From Microvirga guangxiensis (GTDB taxonomy: Bacteria; Pseudomonadota; Alphaproteobacteria; Rhizobiales; Beijerinckiaceae): 64,000 nucleotides of DNA. Below the pieces are notes generated by a model, which was not told where the DNA came from, made no database searches, and saw only the letters and a program-made list of their open reading frames with translations. The position numbers were made by a program, and so were the translations under genes. Position 1 is the stretch's first letter. Each line of letters opens with the position of its first letter. Where the stretch lies: NCBI RefSeq assembly GCF_900102135.1, contig NZ_FMVJ01000004.1:62001-126000 (forward strand). Direction: 5' to 3'. Positions 57,847-64,000 of this stretch are shown one piece after another.

Positions 57847-57904
57847 TTCTAAATTAGAACTTTTACAGTCGACTCATGTATTCGCAGTTTAGAATTATGT
57901 AAAA
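57847..57904. promoter_or_regulatory. Irr-box-like sequences in the hemP-hmuR divergent region
   Basis: The 243-bp AT-rich gap between hemP and hmuR contains TTCTAAATTAGAA (57847-57859, a perfect palindrome) and TTTAGAATTATGTAAAA (57888-57904). The second matches the rhizobial iron control element (TTTAGAA-N3-TTCTAAA) perfectly in its left half. These are probable Irr sites for both divergent units. No small gene is seen in the gap. Confidence 0.65.
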
Positions 57905-58067
57905 CTAGCAAGTCACGAGTCAGTGTTGACGCGGTTACTTGATTTGGCTATCGGATGTAAAGCCTCTTCTCCTGGGAAGAGATCGATAGCCAGCCAGCGT
58001 GACTTTGTTTCTGCGCCAGCCAGCCAGTCATCAATAAAAAACACTGTTAAAGACTGGGATCGTCAGG

Positions 58068-60227
58068 ATGTTTACTCTCCTGCGCGAAGGCCTTCGCGCG
58101 TCCACCTCGCCTCTCGCCCTCCTCATGCTCGCCCCCCTGGCTGGGGCGCCGATCGCCTCCGCGGCCCTTGCACAAAGCTTGCCTGTGCCTGCCGCACAGC
58201 CTCTTCCCCGCGAAGACGGTGTCCTCATGCTTGATACGGTGACGATCACCTCGGGCAAGACGGAGGACAAGGTGATCAACGATCTTGCGGGGTCGAGCGT
58301 CGTGACGCGCCAGCAGATCGACCTTCTGCAATCCTCGCGCGTCTCCGATGTGCTGCAGGGCGTGCCCGGCGTGACGGTGCAGGAAACGGGAACCGATCCG
58401 GGGCAGGCAATCAACATTCGCGGTCTGCAGGATTTCGGCCGCGTAAACGTGCTCGTGGATGGGGCGCGTCAGGATTACCAGGTAAGCGGCCACGGCGCGA
58501 ACGGCACCTTCTATCTTGATCCCGAATTGATCGGGCAGGTGGATGTGGTGCGCGGGCCCGTCTCCACGGTTTATGGCTCGGGTGCCATCGGCGGCGTTGT
58601 CTCCTTCCGCACACGCACCATCGACGACATCCTGAACCCCGACGAGACATACGGCGCGGTGCAGAGAACCGGTTACGGCACGAACGGCGCGGGCATATTC
58701 ACCAACAGCATGGTGGGCGCGCGCATCGGAACGGCGGCGGACGTGTTCGGCCAGTTCCTCTACCGCAACGCCAACAATTATTATGACGGCGACGACAACA
58801 AGATCTGGGATACGGGCTCGGAGCTGACGTCGGGCCTGTTCAAGTTCAACGTCTATCCGGCGGACGGCCACACGATCAGCGGTTCCGCCCTGTTGCAGAA
58901 CTACACGTTCGCCAACAACGGCAGCAGCGGCGTCGGAACGCGGTTTTCCAACGATGTGGTCGCCAATACCTATACGCTCGGCTATCGCTTCAACCGTCCC
59001 GACGTGCCTTGGCTCGATCTGAGCATGAAGGCCTATTACACGTCGACCGAGGACGATAAGCGCGTCATCACGCCGAGCAGAACCTATAGCTCCCTCGGGG
59101 TAAGGCCCGGCGACCTTTTGAACTACAGCATGGAGACCGTCGGCTTCGACATCAGCAACACGGCCCGGTTCGAGGCCGGCGGTCTCTCCCACGCACTCAC
59201 CATCGGCATCGACGCCGCGCAGGATCAAGCCGAGACCCTCGACCGCGCGGGCGGCTACGGATCGGCCTTCACGCCGTCCGGCGAGCGTAATCTCTTCGGA
59301 GGCTTCATCCAGGACGAAGTGCGCTTCACGCCTTGGCTGCGTGCGGTCGGCGCACTGCGCTTCGATAGCTATGAGCTCGATGGCGGCGGCGTAAGCTCGG
59401 ACGGATCGCGCGTCTCGCCCAAGATCACATTGGGCGTCGAGCCGGTGAAGGGCATCGAGTTCTACGGAACCTATGCGGAGGGCTATCGCGCTCCCTCGAT
59501 CACGGAAACCCTGATCCAGGCCTCCCATCCCTTCCCGATCTTCAACCTCCTGCCCAATCCTTCACTTCGTCCCGAGGTCGCGCGCAACATCGAAGGCGGC
59601 GTCAACATTCAGTACGACAATGTGTTGAAAAGTGGCGACAGCTTCCGCGCCAAGGTCTCTGTGTTCCATAACGAGATCGACGATTACATCGACACCGTCA
59701 GCGTCGGTCCCGCCTACAACGTGCCGGTCGTTCCGGGCATGCCTGTGAGGATCTGCGCCTTCGTGCCGAGCCTGTGCCTCATCGGCATCCGGGATCAGCA
59801 GTACCAGAACATCGCCAAGGCGAGCCTCCAGGGCGCGGAGATTGAAGCAGCTTACGATTGGGGCAGAGGCTTCATCAGCGTGGCAGGTGCCATCATCGAA
59901 GGTGAGAACGAGGCGACGGGCGACCCGCTCAACTCGGTTTATCCCGATCGGCTCAGCACCACCTTGGGTTTCCGTCTGCTCGACGACAAGCTGACGCTTG
60001 GGACGCGCGTGACCTTCGTTGCCGACAGCGAGAGCGAGGTCGCAAATCCGACAAAGGGCTATGGTCTCGTCGATCTGTTCGCATCCTACCGCTATGACGA
60101 GAACATCAGCGGCGACATCACAATCCAGAACGTGTTCGACCGGCAATACGTCCAGTACCAGAACAGCCAGGCGAGCCCCGGCCTCACGGCCAAGTTCGGC
60201 CTCAATGTGAAATTCGCAAGCCGCTGA
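58068..60227 (+). CDS. hmuR: TonB-dependent haem receptor HmuR
   Basis: 719 residues: signal peptide, TonB-box-like LDTVTI (near 59), plug domain (about 65-180) and 22-strand barrel ending in the terminal GLNVKFASR motif. The haem-receptor boxes are present: FRAP-like GYRAPS (472-477), NPNL-like LPNPSLRPE (495-503), and between them a histidine (His487), the position that binds haem in HemR-type receptors. Diverges from hemP-hmuTUV; isdG-like, hutX and hugZ follow. Confidence 0.94.
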   Translation: MFTLLREGLRASTSPLALLMLAPLAGAPIASAALAQSLPVPAAQPLPREDGVLMLDTVTITSGKTEDKVINDLAGSSVVTRQQIDLLQSSRVSDVLQGVPGVTVQETGTDPGQAINIRGLQDFGRVNVLVDGARQDYQVSGHGANGTFYLDPELIGQVDVVRGPVSTVYGSGAIGGVVSFRTRTIDDILNPDETYGAVQRTGYGTNGAGIFTNSMVGARIGTAADVFGQFLYRNANNYYDGDDNKIWDTGSELTSGLFKFNVYPADGHTISGSALLQNYTFANNGSSGVGTRFSNDVVANTYTLGYRFNRPDVPWLDLSMKAYYTSTEDDKRVITPSRTYSSLGVRPGDLLNYSMETVGFDISNTARFEAGGLSHALTIGIDAAQDQAETLDRAGGYGSAFTPSGERNLFGGFIQDEVRFTPWLRAVGALRFDSYELDGGGVSSDGSRVSPKITLGVEPVKGIEFYGTYAEGYRAPSITETLIQASHPFPIFNLLPNPSLRPEVARNIEGGVNIQYDNVLKSGDSFRAKVSVFHNEIDDYIDTVSVGPAYNVPVVPGMPVRICAFVPSLCLIGIRDQQYQNIAKASLQGAEIEAAYDWGRGFISVAGAIIEGENEATGDPLNSVYPDRLSTTLGFRLLDDKLTLGTRVTFVADSESEVANPTKGYGLVDLFASYRYDENISGDITIQNVFDRQYVQYQNSQASPGLTAKFGLNVKFASR

Positions 60228-60258
60228 GCGGCTTGCTTCAACCAAGGAGACATTCTCG

Positions 60259-60594
60259 ATGTTCATTGCCATGAACCGCTTCAAGGTCCTGAAGGATGCA
60301 GCAGAGGATTTCGAGCAGCGCTGGCTCACGCGCGAGAGCTATCTGCACGAGCTCGAAGGTTTCGTGGAATTCCACATGCTGCGCGGGCCCGAGCGCGAGG
60401 ATCACGTGCTCTATTCCTCGCATACGGTGTGGGCCTCGAAGGCGCATTTCGAGGCCTGGACGCGCTCGGAGCAGTTCCGCGCCTCGCATACCCGCGCCAG
60501 CACGGACAGCAACAAGCCGCTCACACTCGGCCATCCGGAATTCGAGGGCTTCGAGGTGATCCAGACCATCGGCCGCGTGACGAAGGCCGCCTGA
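60259..60594 (+). CDS. IsdG/HmuQ-like haem-degrading monooxygenase (ABM domain)
   Basis: 111 residues with one ABM domain. Asn6, Trp67 and His77 lie at the positions of the IsdG catalytic triad (Asn7, Trp67, His77), so enzymatic haem ring opening is likely. Bradyrhizobium HmuQ/HmuD are relatives at haem loci. AAGGAGA lies 8 nt before the ATG. It overlaps hutX (TGATG). Confidence 0.88.
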   Translation: MFIAMNRFKVLKDAAEDFEQRWLTRESYLHELEGFVEFHMLRGPEREDHVLYSSHTVWASKAHFEAWTRSEQFRASHTRASTDSNKPLTLGHPEFEGFEVIQTIGRVTKAA

Positions 60595-61124
60595 TGAGCA
60601 TGAGCGCAATGCAGGCGGCACAGGATGTCGAGGCGCTGATCCGCGAGGATCTTGCGGCAAAGCCCGACGGGGTTCTGGAAACGATTGCCGAGGCGCGCGG
60701 CGTTCCGCTTCAGAGAGTTCTCGATTGCCTTGAGCCCCACGCGGCCATGCGTGCATCCGGCGATCTGTTCGAGGAAATCTGGAGCGATCTCACCAACTGG
60801 GGCGACATCACCTTCGTGGTTCACACCCGCGACGGCGTGTTCGAGTGCAAGGGCAGCGTGCCGCCGGGAACATTAGGGCGCGGCTATTTCAACATCCATG
60901 GGGAGAGCCCCATTGGCGGGCATCTGCGCATGGATCGCTGCCGGGCGATCTATTTCGTCGACCGCCCGTTCTTCGGCAAGCGCTCCTGCTCGGTGCAGTT
61001 CGTCAATGAGGACGGCGGCGTGATGTTCAAGATCTTCGTGGGCCGCAACGAGGACAGGAGCCTGAAGGAGGATCAACTCGTCAGGTTCGAGAGCTTGCGC
61101 GCCCGATTTGCCGGGCGCGCGTGA
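60594..61124 (+). CDS. hutX: Cytosolic haem carrier HutX/ChuX family
   Basis: 176 residues with the ChuX/HutX fold: EIWSDLTNWGDITFVVHTRDGVFECKG, HGESPIGGHLRMDRCRAIYFVDRPFFGKRSCSVQFVNEDGGVMFKIFVGR. It passes imported haem to degrading enzymes. ATG shares its A with the stop of the IsdG-like gene. Frame extends upstream into that gene, but that part is out of frame with it and non-coding. Confidence 0.92.
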   Translation: MSMSAMQAAQDVEALIREDLAAKPDGVLETIAEARGVPLQRVLDCLEPHAAMRASGDLFEEIWSDLTNWGDITFVVHTRDGVFECKGSVPPGTLGRGYFNIHGESPIGGHLRMDRCRAIYFVDRPFFGKRSCSVQFVNEDGGVMFKIFVGRNEDRSLKEDQLVRFESLRARFAGRA

Positions 61125-61144
61125 AGAGCCTACAAAGGATGACC

Positions 61145-61903
61145 ATGGAGAAGAAAGAACCGATCCTGCCGGTGGATGACGAGGCGCGGCTTCTCGCGAA
61201 GCGGCTCATGCGCACGGCCCGCTCCGGCGCGCTCGCTACCAACGGGGCCGAGGACGGCATGCCTTTTGCCAGCCTCGTGTCGGTGGGCACCGATCTCGAC
61301 GGCACGCCGGTGATCCTCACCTCACAGCTTTCGGTTCATACCCGGCTGCTTGCAGCGGATGCTCGCTGCTCGCTGCTGCTCTCCGCCATCGGCAAGGGCG
61401 ACCCGCTCGCCCATCCTCGCCTCACCCTGCTGGCGCAGGCCGAGCGGCTGGAGCCCGGCTCGGAACGGGCGCAGGCCATCCGCCGCCGTTACCTGCTGCA
61501 GCATCCGAAAGCCGCGCTTTACGTGGACTTCCCCGATTTCGCGTTTTGGCGGCTCAACGTCTCGTGGGGCAGCCTCAACGGCGGCTTCGGTCGCGCTTAC
61601 CGCATGGAACGGGGGGATCTGTTGGCCGATCTCTCCGCCTTTCCCGATTTCGCTGAGTTGGAAGCGGGCGCGGTGGAGCACATGAATGAGGATCACGCAG
61701 AGGCGGTGGGGCTTTATGCGACCAAGCTCTGCGGGGCCAAAGAAGGTCCGTGGCGGCTCATCGGCATCGATCCGGAAGGGTTGCAGATGGCGCTCGGCGA
61801 CGAGCTGATCCGGTTGAACTTCGCGACGCCGCTCACAGGTTCGGGCGAGCTGCGCATGAAGCTCGTGGAGCTGGCCAAGGAGGCTCGGGCCAAAGACGTT
61901 TGA
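61145..61903 (+). CDS. hugZ: HugZ-type haem utilisation protein (flavin-reductase-like fold + DUF2470)
   Basis: 252 residues: N-terminal split-barrel PNPOx-like domain (about 10-150, LMRTARSGALATNGAEDGMPFASLVSVGTD) and C-terminal DUF2470 with VEHMNEDHAEAVGLYA, the haem-contact histidine region of HugZ. Haem oxygenase activity of HugZ is known in Helicobacter and Campylobacter. ATG at 61145 has AAGGA 5 nt upstream; starts at 61121 (GTG) and 61139 are possible. Confidence 0.87.
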   Translation: MEKKEPILPVDDEARLLAKRLMRTARSGALATNGAEDGMPFASLVSVGTDLDGTPVILTSQLSVHTRLLAADARCSLLLSAIGKGDPLAHPRLTLLAQAERLEPGSERAQAIRRRYLLQHPKAALYVDFPDFAFWRLNVSWGSLNGGFGRAYRMERGDLLADLSAFPDFAELEAGAVEHMNEDHAEAVGLYATKLCGAKEGPWRLIGIDPEGLQMALGDELIRLNFATPLTGSGELRMKLVELAKEARAKDV

Positions 61904-62010
61904 AGAGGCTGAGGCATCTTGGGGCTTGCCATGGGCAGGCCCGGCCTTCATCAAGGGGCAGGATCGCGCGAAACATTGATACGATCCCCGATCCCGAGAC
62001 CCATGTCGCC

Positions 62011-62916
62011 ATGTCCTTTGCTGCCGTCCTTAACCGCTCCCGCTCTATCCTCGCGACCCTTGCCGATGCGGGATCGAGCTTTGCTCGCAACGACGGCTTG
62101 GCCATGGCAAGCCATGTGGCGCTCTCTCTCGTCATCGCACTGTTTCCATTCCTCATCTGCGTGGCCGCCCTGGCGGCCTTCCTCGGCGCTGGGCGCATCT
62201 CCACCCACATCGTCCATCTGCTCTTCGACTTCTGGCCCGAGGGTGTGGCCGGACCGCTTGCGAGCGAAGCGGATAAGGTGCTCGTTCCCAAGCGCAACGT
62301 GTTGACGATCTCCATCGTCATCACGCTCCTTGTGGCGACGAACGGCGTCGAAAGCCTGCGCGTGGCCCTCTGCCGGGCCTATGGCGTCATGCGTTTCCGG
62401 CCTTGGTGGCAGGCACGCGTCATCGGCATCGGCTTCGTGGCGGTGGGCGCGCTCGCCCTTGTGGCTGCCTCCGTTCTCGTGGTGCTGTGGCCTTCGATCT
62501 GGCGTGCCGCGGGGTCGACCATGACGAGCCTGAAATCCGTGCGCCTTACCTATGATCTCGTGCGCCTTGCGCTCGCCTCCATCGTTCTCGTCGTGGGGCT
62601 CACAGCCACACATCTGTGGCTGACGGATGCGCGTCCGAATCTGCGGGATGTGGCGCCCGGTGTTGTGGCGACCCTGGTTCTCTGGCTTGCAGGCGCGACT
62701 CTCTACGGCGAGTTCCTGGCCAGCGTCGCGCACATCAAATCGACCTATGCAGGACTGGCCGGAATCCTCACCGCACTGATCTTTCTGCAGATCTCGGCGG
62801 CGATCTTCATTTTCGGCGCGGAGCTCAACGCTGCCCTGCGCCGCCGCAGATCGGCAGCGGGCCAAGAGACTCGGCCTTCGATGGCGCTGGAGCCTGTCTC
62901 GCCCCAACAGCTCTGA
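62011..62916 (+). CDS. YihY/virulence factor BrkB family membrane protein
   Basis: 301 residues, six predicted membrane helices, with the YihY signatures (GLAMASHVALSLVIALFPFLI; STYAGLAGILTALIFLQISAAIFIFGAELNAAL). Function unproven. Likely start at ATG 62011; the frame is open further upstream without a ribosome site. Its stop touches the convergent small gene. Confidence 0.85.
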   Translation: MSFAAVLNRSRSILATLADAGSSFARNDGLAMASHVALSLVIALFPFLICVAALAAFLGAGRISTHIVHLLFDFWPEGVAGPLASEADKVLVPKRNVLTISIVITLLVATNGVESLRVALCRAYGVMRFRPWWQARVIGIGFVAVGALALVAASVLVVLWPSIWRAAGSTMTSLKSVRLTYDLVRLALASIVLVVGLTATHLWLTDARPNLRDVAPGVVATLVLWLAGATLYGEFLASVAHIKSTYAGLAGILTALIFLQISAAIFIFGAELNAALRRRRSAAGQETRPSMALEPVSPQQL

Positions 62917-63078
62917 TCAGCTGACCCCCTCGTCCTGCTTTCTCTCACAGTCGCGCTTGGGCGTCGTCTGCTGCGGCTGCTGTTGCTGTTGGGCGATGAC
63001 GGTTTCATTCGAAGGCTGCGCCGCCAAGGACGGAGCTGCGAAGACGACGAGAACGGCGAGGGAAACGGCGCGAAGCAT
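62917..63078 (-). CDS. Small exported Gln-rich protein
   Basis: 53 residues from ATG 63078: a clear signal peptide (MLRAVSLAVLVVFAAPSLAA) then a Gln-rich tail (VIAQQQQQPQQTTPKRDCERKQDEGVS) with one cysteine. The stop is adjacent to the yihY stop (62916/62917). No family recognised. Gene-like because of the signal peptide and upstream AAGGGA. Confidence 0.6.
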   Translation of the reverse strand: MLRAVSLAVLVVFAAPSLAAQPSNETVIAQQQQQPQQTTPKRDCERKQDEGVS

Positions 63079-63186
63079 GATCTGGCATCCCTTCATCGAA
63101 ACCGTACGATGCTAGCCCCGGACTTGCCCGATGGCCAGCCGGTTCTCGATGGACTTCACCTGGTTCCAGTTGCGCTTTCCTGTCCT

Positions 63187-63301
63187 CTTGAAAAACCGAA
63201 AAAGGCTTCTTAAAATCATGATCGCCAAGGCCTTTTAAGGCTTGGTCATACGGGCGCCGGCAGGTGTCCGGCGCCCTTGTGGTTACGTTGCTCACAGGAG
63301 G
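63187..63301 (+). promoter_or_regulatory. Heat-shock promoter and ROSE-like RNA thermometer before hsp20
   Basis: CTTGAAA (63187) fits an RpoH -35 element. The leader then has a bulged CCAAGG-CC/GGCTTGG hairpin, GGGCGCCGG/CCGGCGCCC (63252-63276) and TTGCT (63288-63292) facing AGGAG (63296-63300) in the way of ROSE elements, whose conserved U(U/C)GCU masks the ribosome site with a G-G mismatch. This is a likely translational thermometer. Confidence 0.6.
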
Positions 63302-63309
63302 ATGTAGCT

Positions 63310-63771
63310 ATGAGATCAGCTTTCGATTTTTCTCCCCTCTACCGCTCCACGGTCGGTTTCGACCGGCTGTTCGATCTGCTCGATCAATCCTCGCAGATCG
63401 ATTCCATGACGAACTGGCCGCCTTACAACATCGAGAAGGCTGGTGAGGACCAGTATGTCATCACCATGGCCATTGCCGGCTTCTCGCCCGATGAGCTTGA
63501 GATCACCCAGAAAGAGAACCAACTCGTCATTGCGGGTCAGAGACATGGTTCGGAGGAAGGTAAGCAGTATCTGCATCGCGGCATTGCGACCCGTGCCTTC
63601 AGGCAAACCTTCAATCTCGCCGATCATGTGAAAGTGGTTGGGGCGAACCTTGAGAACGGCTTGCTGACGATCGAGCTGAAGCGTGAAGTACCCGAGGCTC
63701 TGAAGCCGCGCCGGATCGAGATTGCGTCCGGCGGCAAGGCTCAGCAGATCGAGCACAACAAGGCTGCTTGA
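63310..63771 (+). CDS. Small heat-shock protein Hsp20/IbpA-like
   Basis: 153 residues with the alpha-crystallin domain (about 35-130: YNIEKAGEDQYVITMAIAGFSPDELEITQKENQLVIAGQR; HRGIATRAFRQTFNLADHVKVVGANLENGLLTIELKREVPEALKPRRIEI). It holds unfolded proteins for refolding. GGAGG lies 8 nt before the ATG. First of two tandem hsp20 genes. Confidence 0.94.
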   Translation: MRSAFDFSPLYRSTVGFDRLFDLLDQSSQIDSMTNWPPYNIEKAGEDQYVITMAIAGFSPDELEITQKENQLVIAGQRHGSEEGKQYLHRGIATRAFRQTFNLADHVKVVGANLENGLLTIELKREVPEALKPRRIEIASGGKAQQIEHNKAA

Positions 63772-63787
63772 TCAGGCCATCAATGAC

Positions 63788-63809
63788 GGCGCCGGTAGCG
63801 ACCGGCGCC
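63788..63809 (+). promoter_or_regulatory. GC hairpin in the leader of the second hsp20 gene
   Basis: GGCGCCGGT-AGCG-ACCGGCGCC is a perfect 9-bp stem 35 nt before the next ATG. It resembles the GGGCGCCGG/CCGGCGCCC stem before the first hsp20 gene, so both genes may share thermosensor or stability signals. Confidence 0.55.
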
Positions 63810-63843
63810 GGAGACTCCCACGCATGACAGGAGGAAAACTGCG

Positions 63844-64000
63844 ATGAACATGCGCGATCTCATTCCATGGGGTCGTCATCAAGTGACCCCGGGCCGCTAT
63901 CGTGAGGAGGGCGATCCTTTCATGACCCTTCACCGTGAAATGAATCGGCTTTTTGACGATGCCTTCCGCAATTTCGAGATGAGTCCGTTCGGTCGCATGG
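63844..64000 (+). CDS. Small heat-shock protein Hsp20 (5' part only)
   Basis: From the ATG at 63844 (AGGAGG 9 nt upstream) 52 codons are open to the window edge: MNMRDLIPWGRHQVTP, then DPFMTLHREMNRLFDDAFRNF, which is the N-terminal arm of the HSP20 family. Cut by the right edge before the alpha-crystallin domain. Confidence 0.85.
   Translation, partial: MNMRDLIPWGRHQVTPGRYREEGDPFMTLHREMNRLFDDAFRNFEMSPFGRM

Overview
The window is GC-rich, densely packed DNA from an alphaproteobacterium, most likely of the Rhizobiales/Hyphomicrobiales (Microvirga- or Methylobacterium-like). The evidence is gene order and content: rimP-nusA-ylxR-infB; phoH-ybeY-corC-lnt-xre-metK-trmB; a fabA-fabB-fabI cluster divergent from irr; a Fur-family gene beside rimI and tsaB; an IsdG/HutX/HugZ haem locus with Irr-type operator sequences; and small heat-shock genes behind ROSE-like leaders. 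No rRNA genes, CRISPR array, transposase or phage structural gene is visible.

Layout. 1-5.3 kb: infB (cut by the left edge), a YlxR-L7Ae protein, nusA and rimP on the minus strand, behind a leader with a promoter and an intrinsic terminator. 5.4-8.4 kb: a three-gene MacAB/Dev-type exporter. 8.4-16.5 kb: a conserved minus-strand block for tRNA modification, ribosome maturation, lipoprotein acylation and SAM synthesis. 16.6-29 kb: GST, DUF1127/LysR pair, plsC-fur-rimI-tsaB, a RutE-like nitroreductase, NifU, UspA, trpS, murJ, a DsbA-like protein and a methyltransferase, with REP-like palindromes between genes. 29-32.8 kb: unsaturated fatty acid synthesis (fabA, fabB, fabI) with irr divergent. 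32.8-40.3 kb: transporter, dehydrogenase, Crp/Fnr regulator, amine oxidase, EI24 and NDUFA9-like genes.

40.5-51.7 kb is accessory DNA at the 3' end of a tRNA-Leu(CAG) gene. The tRNA 3' end occurs as an intact copy (40606), a degenerate copy (46308) and a second good copy (51685). The last two are preceded by the same arm sequence at exactly the same spacing, so two elements appear to sit in tandem. Element 1 carries a tyrosine integrase, an ORF-free, strongly structured 0.5 kb stretch (candidate non-coding RNA), a small XRE regulator, and a Gabija-like pair (OLD-family ATPase/TOPRIM nuclease plus an unusually short UvrD-like helicase). Element 2 has no integrase and carries a LysR-wrbA-amidohydrolase-EamA-DsbA-lipoprotein cluster.

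52-62 kb: a second Crp/Fnr paralogue, VOC, aldo/keto reductase and hexapeptide transferase genes, then a haem acquisition locus: hemP-hmuTUV on the minus strand and hmuR-isdG-like-hutX-hugZ on the plus strand, diverging from a 243-bp AT-rich region with Irr-box-like sequences. Together these would take haem across both membranes, carry it in the cytosol and open the ring to release iron. 62-64 kb: a YihY-type membrane protein, a tiny secreted protein and two tandem small heat-shock genes, the second cut by the right edge.
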